Assembly: GCA_964344765.1 (NCBI GenBank) | Contig: CAYFOM010000027.1 | Location: 1-59,535 of the forward strand | Source of the DNA: JACNIZ01 sp964344765 | Lineage (GTDB): Bacteria; Planctomycetota; UBA1135 | DNA length: 59,535 bases | Direction of reading: 5' to 3' | Part shown: positions 9,001 to 17,041 of the stretch, piece by piece | Layout: each line of letters begins with the position of its first letter | How positions within the stretch are numbered: the first letter of the stretch is position 1 | The notes under the pieces: generated by a model | Database searches by the model: none | Told to the model about the DNA's origin: nothing | Seen by the model: only the letters and a program-made list of their open reading frames with translations | Position numbers and translations under genes: made by a program

Positions 9001-9334
9001 CGGTGAAATCCGGTCGACCAAGAACCTGTCCGGCGGTGAGAGCTTTATCGTCAGCCTGACGCTGGCATTGGGTTTGTCGAAAATGGCCAGCCGGAAAGTA
9101 CGGGTGGATTCCCTATTTCTCGATGAAGGTTTCGGCACCTTGGATGAAGAAGCACTGGAGACAGCTCTGGAAACATTGTCCGGCCTGCAGCAGGACGGCA
9201 AGCTGATCGGAATCATCTCCCATGTATCCGCACTTAAAGAAAGAATCAGCACGCAGATAAACATCACTCCAATATCAGGCGGCCGTAGCTCGCTTGCTGG
9301 GCCTGGTAGTCGCAAGGTGGCAAACGTTGGATAG
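6077..9334 (+). CDS. sbcC: ATPase SbcC (Rad50-like subunit of SbcCD)
   Basis: A 1085-residue SMC-type protein of normal length. The Walker A motif is GPTGAGKST (about 37-45). Long coiled coils rich in Glu, Lys and Ala follow on either side of a zinc hook CPLCGS (C538 and C541), which joins two complexes. The C-terminal ATPase half has the signature LSGGESFIVSL (about 984) and Walker B LFLDEGFGTLD. With SbcD it cleaves hairpins and protein-blocked ends. All motifs are intact. A possible ribosome site, GAGAGG, lies just before the start at 6065-6070. Confidence 0.95.
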   Translation: MKILELRFKNLNSLYGEWVIDFTNPEYVSNGIFALTGPTGAGKSTILDAICLALYGATPRLGKITKSGNEIMSRQTGECYAEVLFESQAGRFRCHWEQRRARKKAEGNLQDQEHQIADDTTGKPIETKKSLVGVVIEEKTGMDFDRFTRSILLAQGGFDTFLKADVEQKSKILEQITGTEIYSEISRRVHERQRDEREKLNILNAETSGIVILGPEQEKEIQDDLAAKQKQETGLAGKSTETGQAITWLTTIEDLNKDILSLSDEAAKLKTDTEAFKPERTQLEQAIKAASLDGTYATLTALRKQQADDQISLKTDEAALPELESSANTQTEILKAAERLTLTAKEGQKTAAPLIQKVRSLDQKIDEQTKAVTKGADACTKEAGKIETDKQARGKEQEKWTAAEKTLEAAEVYLKENARDEWLVSGLAGVEEQFSNLLIKQQEITQKETALKKADRAVTDAAKKLEAVTKQGRLKKQGLESATKDLQQGKEALSQLLGNKLLREYRTEKETLLREMAFIRKIEELEDHRAKLEDGKPCPLCGSNGHPFAEGNVPIPDEIEQKIESLTKLIDKADEQEAAIKKLEQAETTARRNLNDSEKLETEATNDKKAAEKTLAELMDALTKLRTGFDVLKLAVSGKLKPLGITDIPETEVESLLQSLRLRLKAWQGQGNQKTNIEKQIAAIDSEVKRLGAVIDTRVKALAEKQETLERLRKELVDGTEERKQLYGDKKPDDEEGRLNEAIADAEKAEKEARDLSTELQQKLATAKTQIDSLRKRIEQRTPKLKKADTDFSAILVPAGFADEKTFLEARLSQGDRESLSSRAKELDDAGTELKAKQKDRETRLATEIAKRVTDKTLEELQPQFNEFEESLKTLRDAIAGLKHKLNENMAAKERIKEKQSAIEAQKKECHRWEKLHGLIGSADGKKYRNFAQGLTFELMVSHANRQLEKMTDRYLLIRDEQQPLQLNVVDNYQAGEIRSTKNLSGGESFIVSLTLALGLSKMASRKVRVDSLFLDEGFGTLDEEALETALETLSGLQQDGKLIGIISHVSALKERISTQINITPISGGRSSLAGPGSRKVANVG

Positions 9335-9940
9335 CTGGGAGAGCAATCGCTGGCAAACGGGGATAATTGACGGAATCCAGATTTGAAGTGGCTCCGTTAA
9401 TCGCCCCACTTCTCCAAATGGTGATCCTGAGCTAGCTATTGGAACTCGTCGGCGAGAATAGAATCTCAGTTCAGTGGTCGAATTGCGGGGCACAAAGGGC
9501 GTAGGTGCGAATGGATTCGTGGCAATTGGCTTTGTGTCTCAAAAATGCAGGAAAGTGAGACACTAGCGGTTTAGTGGTCAATCCGTTCCTGACAAATCTA
9601 TGGAACCGGCCTCAATGTAGCTTTTGTGAACCAGAGGGGCTTACTCCTGCATTTTGTTTATGCCCCTCGGGCGGCCATGTCTGGCAAGCCCACTAATTGA
9701 GAATGTCGAAACACACTTCGCTGACGTCGCAAGAGTCGGCGGCCGGCGAAAGAAGCCTTTGTTCACCGGAGTGGCGAAACTTGGATTGCGGGCGCGTCGT
9801 CAGTGAGGGCAATAAGGAAAAGCTCGTCGTGCATCCTCGGCCGGCATGCGCGCGGTTTTTTTCTTTCAAAGTCGTCCATTAGCGCTATATGGGTTGGGGA
9901 CTACTCTGCATTCCTGCGTTGGACCGCTACTCGAATCCCC
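9335..9940. other. Gene-poor 606-bp stretch between sbcC and a lipoprotein gene
   Basis: I see no convincing gene here on either strand. It holds copy 2 of the direct repeat (9390-9413), a perfect 8-base inverted repeat GTGTCTCA/TGAGACAC (9534-9541 and 9556-9563, 14-base loop) and a 7-base pair GAGGGGC/GCCCCTC (9634-9640 and 9662-9668). No T run follows either hairpin. It may be the eroded boundary of a transferred segment. Confidence 0.5.
9390..9413 (+). repeat. Intergenic direct repeat, copy 2 (right of sbcDC)
   Basis: Begins GGCTCCGTTAATCG and ends CTTCT, matching copy 1 (4786-4809) at 21 of 24 bases in the same direction. The two copies enclose sbcD and sbcC and nothing else. Confidence 0.6.
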
Positions 9941-10873
9941 ATGATCTTCCCATTTCTCAAACACTCAGTCCTAGCTTGCTCTTTACTCCTCGGTGCTTGC
10001 TCAACTGCTCCAGTGGACCACTCTCCATCCGAGCTCCAGCCGCCCAGCAAGATCGAAGACCCGAATACTCTGGTCTTGCGGAACGCCGCCCATTTGCTGT
10101 CGAAGCCAAAGAATGAAGAGCTCATTCTGCGAGCCTGCTACCCGACCTTGATTAGCACGAATCAAAGATCAAAAGTTGGCTTTTACCCTTATTACTGGCC
10201 GACCAGTAACACCGCCAATCCAGAGTTCATTATTCCTAATTCCATTAACGCAAACCAGGAGTTATCCATCACCCGGCTTTACTATTGCCGAGAGGATTCC
10301 GTCGACGTTCCGGGTAAGAGAATGATGACGCCTCGGCAGGTTAATTTATGGATTCCCGCACGGAGATTTAACCAGGGTTTCGAGCCATTCAGCAAAGCCC
10401 TTAAAGTGCAGTCAAGTTCGGCCGGAACAAGGTTCACGACCGAGATCGACTTGCCGGATGGCGCCTACTGTTTGCATAGCGGAAGCCTGGACCCCGCCGG
10501 CCCGCTGCCGCAACATTGCTACCCCTTCATGATCGGGGGATTTGGGATCCCGGAAGTAACTCAAGTAAGCTTCCCCAACCCAGGCGATGGCCCCGTGCTG
10601 AACGTGGATATTGCCAATACCGGAGAGGGCGCTTTTCATCACGGGATGCTAGTTGCTGTTTTGGCAAAGAAAGATGGCAGGTTTGTCCGTCGGCTTAATC
10701 TTTCCCTGCCAGAAATCGCTGCCGGTGGCACTAGCCAAGCTCTGGTTGATTTTCGAAAAACAGATTTAGAGCCGGGCGAATATTACGTGCATGGTCACGT
10801 CAACTATGTTTGGTTGTACGACGCGAATGAGCTATGCGAATTCCGCTCAGAGCTGTTCGAGGTCACCGAATGA
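9941..10873 (+). CDS. Hypothetical lipoprotein
   Basis: I chose the ATG at 9941 because it opens a clear lipoprotein signal: a short hydrophobic stretch ending LLLGAC, with Cys as the lipidated residue. The same frame is open upstream to 9803, but that part does not look coding. The mature protein is about 290 residues and Pro- and Asn-rich. Its last part (FPNPGDGPVLNVDIANTGEG and onward) resembles CARDB-like beta-sandwich adhesion modules. No enzyme motif is seen and the function is unknown. A weak third copy of the direct repeat follows the stop codon. Confidence 0.7.
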   Translation: MIFPFLKHSVLACSLLLGACSTAPVDHSPSELQPPSKIEDPNTLVLRNAAHLLSKPKNEELILRACYPTLISTNQRSKVGFYPYYWPTSNTANPEFIIPNSINANQELSITRLYYCREDSVDVPGKRMMTPRQVNLWIPARRFNQGFEPFSKALKVQSSSAGTRFTTEIDLPDGAYCLHSGSLDPAGPLPQHCYPFMIGGFGIPEVTQVSFPNPGDGPVLNVDIANTGEGAFHHGMLVAVLAKKDGRFVRRLNLSLPEIAAGGTSQALVDFRKTDLEPGEYYVHGHVNYVWLYDANELCEFRSELFEVTE

Positions 10874-10887
10874 GCAGCGTCGAAATT

Positions 10888-10911
10888 GGCTCCTTTGATC
10901 GACCCACCTCT
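10888..10911 (+). repeat. Intergenic direct repeat, diverged copy 3
   Basis: GGCTCCTTTGATCG followed by CCCACCTCT matches copy 2 at 20 of 24 positions and copy 1 at 19 of 24. It lies between the lipoprotein gene and the FG-GAP gene. The match is weaker, so shared ancestry is uncertain. Confidence 0.35.
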
Positions 10912-10954
10912 AGCTGGAGACCTACATAAAGTAATTGCTGGTATCGTGGGGGCA

Positions 10955-12745
10955 ATGAAATTACCTCCCGCCATCCCGGCTTGGCTTTGGGTGCCGATTT
11001 TGGCAGCTGGGAGCGCCGCTGCGCAGTCTGGCGATCCGGTCGGTGGGTGGTACAAGCCATTGCTGCGGGCGGAGCAGGCGCCATTCTTGAATGCGGTGGA
11101 ATCGATCGGCGATGTCACCGGTGATGGCGTGCGCGACTTGTTGTGCAAATATCCGGCCTACGGATACGTCAAAGTGTTCGATGGTGCTAGCGGCGTCGAG
11201 TGGTACGAGTCTTCGCACATTTCATTCAGCGGATCCCATGCCGACACCATCGACCTCGATCAAGATGGAGTCGCGGATTTGCTGCTGCGATCGCCGGCTT
11301 ACTCGTCGGCGACTCATCATAAATGCGGTCGACTCGATGCAATCCAAGGCGGCACCGGCCTTCCGCTATGGACTTACGTCGGCAATTTGGTGGATCTAAA
11401 AATTGGCGACCACGTGAAGTTGGTCGATCTGAATGGCGACGGAATTGCCGACGTCCTCAATGAAGAATTTCGTCGGCCGATCACGGCGGTCGATGGCGCG
11501 ACCGGTCAAATGATTTGGCAGCACGATCCGCAAGCCGAATACGGATTACACTTGGCGCCGGATGTGCAGGGCGATGGGGTACCGGACCTATACCTAGTCA
11601 CTCCCAATTGGCTGACCTGCCTCGATGGATCTAACGCCACACCTATATGGTCGACCGCCAACGCTTTCGCCACTTTCAGCTACGGTATTTTTCTCGACCC
11701 CGAGCTGTATCAAGCCGATCTCAACGGCGACGGATTCCCCGACCCAGTGCTCGGCGATGGCACACAAACATCGGCCGGTGGCATCGACCACGCCGGCACG
11801 ATGATGGCGATGAACGGGTTAACCGGCGACATTTTGTGGTTGCTGGATGGAAGTGGCGAGCAGCACAGTTTGGGTCGCACCGTTGAAATGTCCGATGTCA
11901 ACGGTGACGGCGTGATCGATTTTTATTCGGTAGGGACCGGCGGAGTTGAACTCGTTGACGGCAGCTCGGGAACCGCGTTTTGGAGCACGACGTTGCCGAC
12001 GACCGAATACGCCGACAACACCATTGCGGTGCGTGGCGATAGCGGTCAACGCATTTGGACGAAGACTTCGGCGGCAAACATGGAATGGCATGCGTTGGAT
12101 TTCAATGCCGATGGTCAGAATGAATTGGTCGAAATCACTGCCGGTCTGCCGACTAAGGTTTCGATTTTGAACCCGACCGCCGGCGACGCCACTCTGCAAT
12201 TCAAGCTGCAACGAACCGATGTGGAAATCATCGGAGTTCATGACGACCTGGATCAAGATGGTGAGTTGGATCTCATCCTTCGCCGCGGATTCAGCGATCC
12301 AATTTCCGTCGAGATCTATTCCAGTCGCGCCGATTCCTACACCACTGGATTAGAACTGAGTCAATCAACCCTCTCTCAATCCGCCGGCGGACACCTCGAT
12401 TTGGACTTCGAAGTCTCCAAAGACTTCGCCGGCCACGACCACCATCTACTACTTTCCGAAACCGGCACCGGCCCCAGCCAAGTCTTCGGCGTTTCGGTTC
12501 CGCTTTCCGCCGGTGCACTATTAACGCGGTCCACCAACGCCGCCTTCCCGCCGAGCATTTTCACCAACGCAACCGGCACCTTAGATGCCGACGCGCACGC
12601 AACCATTCAAATACAAGTCGCGCCCAACCAACTGCCGACTTCCGCAATCGGACTACAAATCCATCTCGCCGCCGTCGTCATGAACCCCTTCGGTTCGTGG
12701 GGCTTGATGTCATCCGGATCCGAATCCTTCACCATCGGAATCTAG
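10955..12745 (+). CDS. Secreted FG-GAP/VCBS repeat protein with a C-terminal beta domain
   Basis: The start at 10955 gives a signal peptide (MKLPPAIPAWLWVPILAAGS, Ala-rich cleavage site AAAQ). Several FG-GAP-type blade repeats with calcium-binding D-x-[DN]-G-D loops follow, such as DLNGDGIADVL, DVQGDGVPDLY, DLNGDGFPDPV and DVNGDGVIDFY, predicting an integrin-alpha-like beta propeller on the outside of the cell. About the last 130 residues, from LSQSTLSQSAGG, form a separate domain that resembles the C termini of four other secreted proteins in this window. The protein has 596 residues. Its partner is unknown; adhesion or surface display is an inference. Confidence 0.8.
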   Translation: MKLPPAIPAWLWVPILAAGSAAAQSGDPVGGWYKPLLRAEQAPFLNAVESIGDVTGDGVRDLLCKYPAYGYVKVFDGASGVEWYESSHISFSGSHADTIDLDQDGVADLLLRSPAYSSATHHKCGRLDAIQGGTGLPLWTYVGNLVDLKIGDHVKLVDLNGDGIADVLNEEFRRPITAVDGATGQMIWQHDPQAEYGLHLAPDVQGDGVPDLYLVTPNWLTCLDGSNATPIWSTANAFATFSYGIFLDPELYQADLNGDGFPDPVLGDGTQTSAGGIDHAGTMMAMNGLTGDILWLLDGSGEQHSLGRTVEMSDVNGDGVIDFYSVGTGGVELVDGSSGTAFWSTTLPTTEYADNTIAVRGDSGQRIWTKTSAANMEWHALDFNADGQNELVEITAGLPTKVSILNPTAGDATLQFKLQRTDVEIIGVHDDLDQDGELDLILRRGFSDPISVEIYSSRADSYTTGLELSQSTLSQSAGGHLDLDFEVSKDFAGHDHHLLLSETGTGPSQVFGVSVPLSAGALLTRSTNAAFPPSIFTNATGTLDADAHATIQIQVAPNQLPTSAIGLQIHLAAVVMNPFGSWGLMSSGSESFTIGI

Positions 12746-12816
12746 CCGGCCGACATTCGGTTTAGAGACGCTCGCATTTCAGCAATCGCCACCCGTCCTT
12801 TCCGAAATATCTGGAA

Positions 12817-13125
12817 ATGACACTCCTCCAATTCCTCGTCGTCGGCGGCCTGCTCGTCATGATCCCAGCCATGGTGATGACGATGATTTTCCGCCGCTCC
12901 ACCGACCTCATCGAGCAATGGGCGGCCGAAAGCGGCTTGACCCTAGTCTCCAAAGAACGCCGCTTCTTCCGCCGCGGCCCGTTCTTCTGGACCACCTCCA
13001 AAGGCCAAGACGTCTACCACGTAATCGTCGACTGCCCCGACGGCCTCCGCCGCTCCGGTTTTGTGCGCTGCGGCTCGTTTTTCAAAGGCGTCATTTCCGA
13101 CAATGTGGATGTAGCATGGGACTAG
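12817..13125 (+). CDS. Small single-pass membrane protein, unknown function
   Basis: A 102-residue protein with one N-terminal hydrophobic segment (about 4-25) and a basic, soluble rest containing ERRFFRRGPFFW and a predicted beta-rich tail. Codon pattern and orientation match the neighbours. I recognise no family. The similar content of the DUF3592 proteins elsewhere in the window (short membrane anchor and small beta domain) is suggestive only. Confidence 0.55.
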   Translation: MTLLQFLVVGGLLVMIPAMVMTMIFRRSTDLIEQWAAESGLTLVSKERRFFRRGPFFWTTSKGQDVYHVIVDCPDGLRRSGFVRCGSFFKGVISDNVDVAWD

Positions 13126-13164
13126 CAATGACGGCGTCCCATGCCGTCACCCATCCCATTGCTT

Positions 13165-13551
13165 ATGCATAAATCCAAAGCCCTCGCCTTCATTGCCGGC
13201 GGACTGGCGGCGTTGACGTATGTGCTTCCATTTGATTATGGACAAACCCACCACGAATCGGCTAGTTACCGCTGGGGATTTGAACACCCAGAAGCGCACG
13301 TCTTTATTGTCTTGCTGGTTGGGATTTCAGTGACTTTAATTCTTGGAGACCTATCCAAGCCAGCCGGTGTTTGGAGGCGGTCTATTTGCCGACTATTCTG
13401 TGTATTCGCTTTTCTTATGTACATGGTCGCCTGCCCGGTCATGGCATTTGATTGGGATTTGAGCTACGGCTTCTACGTGCAATTGATTGCAAACGTACTA
13501 TTGATGATGTCGATTCAGGAAGCTGCAAGAGTTGAGATGAATAAGAGTTAG
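13165..13551 (+). CDS. Hypothetical integral membrane protein
   Basis: About 128 residues from the ATG at 13165 (MHKSKALAF); an in-frame start at 13141 is possible but adds a poor leader. There are three to four hydrophobic segments (near the N terminus, then EAHVFIVLLVGISVTLILG, then LFCVFAFLMYMVACPVMAF, and a last one before the Glu-rich end). No family is recognised. It lies just before the sulfatase gene, but nothing shows a shared role. Confidence 0.6.
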   Translation: MHKSKALAFIAGGLAALTYVLPFDYGQTHHESASYRWGFEHPEAHVFIVLLVGISVTLILGDLSKPAGVWRRSICRLFCVFAFLMYMVACPVMAFDWDLSYGFYVQLIANVLLMMSIQEAARVEMNKS

Positions 13552-13562
13552 ACTTAACTTCC

Positions 13563-14981
13563 ATGCTCAGCACCGCGCTCCTGCTCAGCCTGCAGATCTT
13601 TCCGCAGTCGGAACCTGCATCTCAGATTGCACAAGATTCAATTCTGCCCCGACCCAACATCCTCCTGTGCGTCGCCGACGACTGGGGCTGGCCGCACGCT
13701 GGGGTTTACGGTGATGAAGTGGTGCAAACGCCGGCGTTTGATCGCATTGCCGAGGAGGGGGTTTTGTTTACGCGTGCGTTTGTGTCGAGTCCGTCGTGCA
13801 CGCCGAGTCGCAACGCGTTGATTACCGGCCAGCAGTTCTACCGGCTTGAGCAGGGGGCCAGTTTGTGGAGCACGCTGGACGTCGACTATCCCAACTTTAT
13901 GTTCTTGCTGCGCGATGCTGGGTATGAGATCGGTCATTGGCGCAAGGCGTGGGGGCCGGGGGATTACAAGAAGGGTGGCTACACCGAGCATCCGTGTGGA
14001 CCGGGCAGCAAGTTGCCGGACTTCCTTAAGAATCGCGATCGGAGCAAACCGTTTTGTTTTTGGTTTGGAACCAGTGATCCGCACCGCGGCTACAAAAAGG
14101 GCAGCGGTGCGGAGGCGGGGATTGACGTCGACTTGGTTCAGGTGCCGAGTTTTTATCCGAATACCGAACAAATTCGTAGCGACATCGCCGACTATTACTT
14201 CGAAGTGCAGCGTTGGGATCGCGACGTGGCCGAGGCAATGCGCTTGCTGGAGAAAGCCGGTGAATTGGAAAACACGATCATTGTGATGACCGGCGATCAT
14301 GGCATGCCGTTTCCGCGTTGCAAGGCGAATTTGTATGACTGGGGTTCGCGCGTGCCATTAGCGGTTCGATGGGGGAAGCGAGTTGCAAAGCAGCAAGCAG
14401 TCAGTGACTTTGTTTCCCTGACTGATCTCGCTCCGACATTTTTGCAAGCGGCCGGCGTCCCAATTCCATCCGAGATGACCGGGAGGTCATTGATGCCGAT
14501 TCTCACTTCCAATCAGCAAGGCCGCGTTGGCGTCAAGCGTGACTTTGTCATCTACGGTCGTGAACGTCACACTTCGGCCCAAGCCAAGCCGTCGAACTAT
14601 GGTTATCCTGCCCGCGCCATTCGCACCGAGCAGTGGTTGCTGATCCTCAACTTAAAACCCGATCGTTGGCCGGTGGGCGTGCCGGAAGGATCCACCCACC
14701 CGATGGGTTCGTTTTCCGATTGTGATCGCGGACCAACAAAAACCGCAATCATGACTCAACCGGATAGCAAGTGGTATCAACTTTGCTTCGCCAAGCGACC
14801 GGCGGTTGAGCTTTACCATTGCAAAAACGACCCGGACCAAATTTACAACCTCGCACAAGATCCGCAGCACGCGGAAACCGTCAAAAAGTTGACCGCCAAG
14901 TTGATTGCTTATCTCGAGTCAACCGGTGATCCTCGCTTTACCGACAAGCCTGTTCAGTTTGAAGAGTATCGTTATCGCTAA
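13563..14981 (+). CDS. Type I sulfatase (arylsulfatase family)
   Basis: A 472-residue alkaline-phosphatase-fold sulfatase. The metal-binding start is NILLCVADDWGWP (about 32-44) and the sulfatase signature is CTPSRNALITG, where C79 would be oxidised to formylglycine. Later the DHGMPFPRCK block supplies further metal and sulfate ligands. It hydrolyses a sulfate ester, probably on a polysaccharide, but the substrate cannot be read. A weak hydrophobic leader ends near residue 12, so export is likely but not certain. No formylglycine-generating enzyme lies in the window. Confidence 0.9.
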   Translation: MLSTALLLSLQIFPQSEPASQIAQDSILPRPNILLCVADDWGWPHAGVYGDEVVQTPAFDRIAEEGVLFTRAFVSSPSCTPSRNALITGQQFYRLEQGASLWSTLDVDYPNFMFLLRDAGYEIGHWRKAWGPGDYKKGGYTEHPCGPGSKLPDFLKNRDRSKPFCFWFGTSDPHRGYKKGSGAEAGIDVDLVQVPSFYPNTEQIRSDIADYYFEVQRWDRDVAEAMRLLEKAGELENTIIVMTGDHGMPFPRCKANLYDWGSRVPLAVRWGKRVAKQQAVSDFVSLTDLAPTFLQAAGVPIPSEMTGRSLMPILTSNQQGRVGVKRDFVIYGRERHTSAQAKPSNYGYPARAIRTEQWLLILNLKPDRWPVGVPEGSTHPMGSFSDCDRGPTKTAIMTQPDSKWYQLCFAKRPAVELYHCKNDPDQIYNLAQDPQHAETVKKLTAKLIAYLESTGDPRFTDKPVQFEEYRYR

Positions 14982-15004
14982 GTCACTTTTTTAGTCCAAC
15001 GCCG

Positions 15005-15328
15005 ATGAACATCCTCTTCCTCTGCAGCATGAATCAGTGGCGTAGTCCGACCGCCGAGCGCATTTACGCAAATACACCAGGAATTCACGCGCGGTCGGCT
15101 GGCCTAAGCTCTAGCGCGGTGCGTCGAGTCAGCGAACGCGACCTCGAGTGGGCCGACCACATCTTCGTGATGGAAGACGAGCACAAACGCCGCCTCAAAC
15201 AAAAATTCCGCGACGCCGCGCAATACGCGCGCATTCATGTGCTCGATATTCCCGATGACTATTCCTTCATGGACGAGGATCTCATCGAGCAAATCCAAAC
15301 TGGCGTCCAGGCCGTTCTTGACGGCTGA
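15005..15328 (+). CDS. Low-molecular-weight protein-tyrosine-phosphatase-like protein
   Basis: A 107-residue protein starting MNILFLCSMNQWRSPTAE. The CX5R phosphate loop is C7 to R13, followed by Ser, as in the low-molecular-weight phosphatase and arsenate reductase fold. It is short compared with classical 150-residue members and matches the small 'NQWRSPTAE' subgroup. Conserved Asp residues near VLDIPDDYSFMD could serve as general acid. Substrate unknown. It is 24 bases after the sulfatase but probably functionally unrelated. Confidence 0.85.
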   Translation: MNILFLCSMNQWRSPTAERIYANTPGIHARSAGLSSSAVRRVSERDLEWADHIFVMEDEHKRRLKQKFRDAAQYARIHVLDIPDDYSFMDEDLIEQIQTGVQAVLDG

Positions 15329-15348
15329 ACCACGACGTTTTTGCCGGA

Positions 15349-15906
15349 TCAATACCGCAGCTCAATCGTCGAAGGCTTCGATCCCTTCACGCCGGGAAGG
15401 GTGACCACAAACACCCGTCCATATTCCGAATCCTTCAGCATCTTGCCGTAACGAGGGTGGTCGACCAAATTCTTGGCTTGACCGCCCAACCCGGCAACCA
15501 GCGCCGGCACCGTATTGGAATGACCGGCCACCACGGCGACGGACCCCGGCGCGAGTTCCTTCAGTTCCGCGATTTGCTTTGCGCCATCTCCCGCAGGAAT
15601 CACTTGCGCCATCAGTTTGTGTTTGGCCGCCAAAGGTGCGAGGGTCAACTTGGTGCGCTGAAACTCGGAACTGAATAAATGACTGACGTCGGCGTGGCCG
15701 AGCAGTTCAGCCAGTGACTCAGCTCGTTTTGATCCCACTTCCGACAACAACGGATCGCGCGGGTTCTCCGGGTCCGCCTCTTTTTCGGCGTGCCGAACCA
15801 AGATCACGGTAATGGGCTCAACTGCGGTTTGGGCCGATTGCTTTTCTTGGACCGCACCAAGCAAGCCCAAAGAAAGCAGCGCGGAAATCAGCAGGCGAAA
15901 CTTCAT
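15349..15906 (-). CDS. Histidine phosphatase superfamily protein (SixA-like), exported
   Basis: A 185-residue protein with an N-terminal signal-like stretch (MKFRLLISALLSLGLLG). The histidine-phosphatase core has VRHAEK for the phospho-accepting His, an FSSEFQRT block, and AGHSNTV for the second His. These enzymes remove phosphate from small molecules or phosphohistidine. An exported form is more likely to act on periplasmic phosphoesters than as a signalling SixA. It converges on the phosphatase-like gene at 15005-15328. Confidence 0.85.
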   Translation of the reverse strand: MKFRLLISALLSLGLLGAVQEKQSAQTAVEPITVILVRHAEKEADPENPRDPLLSEVGSKRAESLAELLGHADVSHLFSSEFQRTKLTLAPLAAKHKLMAQVIPAGDGAKQIAELKELAPGSVAVVAGHSNTVPALVAGLGGQAKNLVDHPRYGKMLKDSEYGRVFVVTLPGVKGSKPSTIELRY

Positions 15907-15943
15907 CCGGCGAGTTTAGCAGCCGCCGGATTTCGCCCCTGAT

Positions 15944-16017
15944 TTAGGAATTGTCGGCCGGCCGCGACAGCACCAGCACCTTAGGAATGGGCGGCGGGTC
16001 GCGACAGCGCCAAAACC
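15944..16017. repeat. Tandem 37-bp imperfect duplication at the end of the DUF423 gene
   Basis: Bases 15944-15980 and 15981-16017 start with TTAGGAAT and share CGCGACAGC. About 29 of 37 positions agree. The right copy encodes the last residues and stop of the DUF423 gene, and the left copy repeats that ending beyond the stop. Confidence 0.55.
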
Positions 16018-16355
16018 ACCCAACCGGCGATCATCGCCAAGCCGCCGAACGGAGTGACGGCGCCCAATGCCGAAACATCCAGCAGCACCAACAAGTACAG
16101 CGAACCGCTGAACAGCAGGATTCCAACCTGGAATAAAACTGCCGCGCGTTGCACGGTTTTGGCGCTGAGATGTGCGGCTGCAACCGCCATCACCATCAAC
16201 GCAGTTGCGTGCAGCATTTGGTAGCGCACCGCCTTTTCCCAAATGTCGATGCGATCGGCTTCGACCATGTCTTTCAATCCATGCGCGCCGAATGCACCAA
16301 GGGCGACGGCAATTCCGAGCAGGGCGGCGGCGATGCGGAAAAGTTTGTGGTTCAC
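15981..16355 (-). CDS. DUF423 family inner membrane protein
   Basis: A 124-residue protein with four hydrophobic segments and the DUF423 pattern: LLGIAVALGAFGAHGLK near the N terminus, EKAVRYQMLHATAL in the middle, and TPFGGLAMIAGWVVLAL near the end. Family length is about 120-130, so it is complete. Its function is unknown. The end of the gene has been tandemly duplicated beyond the stop. Confidence 0.9.
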   Translation of the reverse strand: MNHKLFRIAAALLGIAVALGAFGAHGLKDMVEADRIDIWEKAVRYQMLHATALMVMAVAAAHLSAKTVQRAAVLFQVGILLFSGSLYLLVLLDVSALGAVTPFGGLAMIAGWVVLALSRPAAHS

Positions 16356-16395
16356 AGCTGCGAGGGGCGGAGGTCAGGGGATCGGACCCACTTCT

Positions 16396-16869
16396 TTAGG
16401 ACACTCGCACGCGCGTGAAATAGACAAATGCACCGGACAGCGCCATCGCCAAACCGAACAGCGTGATCATCCAGGCATAGCCGACGCCGCCTGCATCCAT
16501 CACCGACTCGGCGGGGGCGCTGGGGTTGACGAGGATTTGGATCTGCGGGTTGGCCATCAGCTGATCGACTTTGAGCTGGGCGTCGGTAGGGTTCGGTAAG
16601 GTCAGCGCGTGCGCGGCTTGATAGCGAGTGCCGATAAATTCCTGCCCGTCAATCACATAGCTATAGCGAAGGTCGATCACATAACTGTTGCTGCGCGAGG
16701 TACCGGTGCCGCTGGACTCTTGACTCACGCGTGCATCAAGCAGCGTCGCGGGCGTCGGTTGCCACGATTGAACCGCCGCAGTTTCCATCAGCAAGCTCGG
16801 GCCATACCAGACGCCGACGATCAATCCGGCGATCAGCAGAAAGCCGGTCAGCAGGAGGTTGCGATCCAT
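16396..16869 (-). CDS. DUF3592-like membrane protein
   Basis: A 157-residue protein with one hydrophobic segment at each end and a middle beta domain containing YSYVIDGQEFIGTRYQ and then QILVNPSAPAESVM, the pattern of DUF3592. No function is established for the family. It is the first of two such genes in the window; the second is at 36880-37413. Confidence 0.8.
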   Translation of the reverse strand: MDRNLLLTGFLLIAGLIVGVWYGPSLLMETAAVQSWQPTPATLLDARVSQESSGTGTSRSNSYVIDLRYSYVIDGQEFIGTRYQAAHALTLPNPTDAQLKVDQLMANPQIQILVNPSAPAESVMDAGGVGYAWMITLFGLAMALSGAFVYFTRVRVS

Positions 16870-17041
16870 TTCACCCAGACTTTAACCGCAAGTGGACGGC
16901 CTGCGAAAGCTATCGCATGAGACGATATTTCTTGTCGCGAATGCGGTTTGCGAACTCCTATTGATTGCTTGATTAATTCGGCCAAATGGCGCGCGTTGCA
17001 TCCTATGCTGGAGGTACCCCACTAGCCCCTAAACCCTCCAC

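Noticed and set aside
9534..9563. Inverted repeat GTGTCTCA/TGAGACAC as an insertion-sequence end
   Set aside because: The arms are close together (14 bases) and there is no transposase or target duplication.
9803..9940. Extended N terminus of the lipoprotein gene
   Set aside because: The part before 9941 does not read like a signal or domain, whereas 9941 opens a clear lipobox leader.
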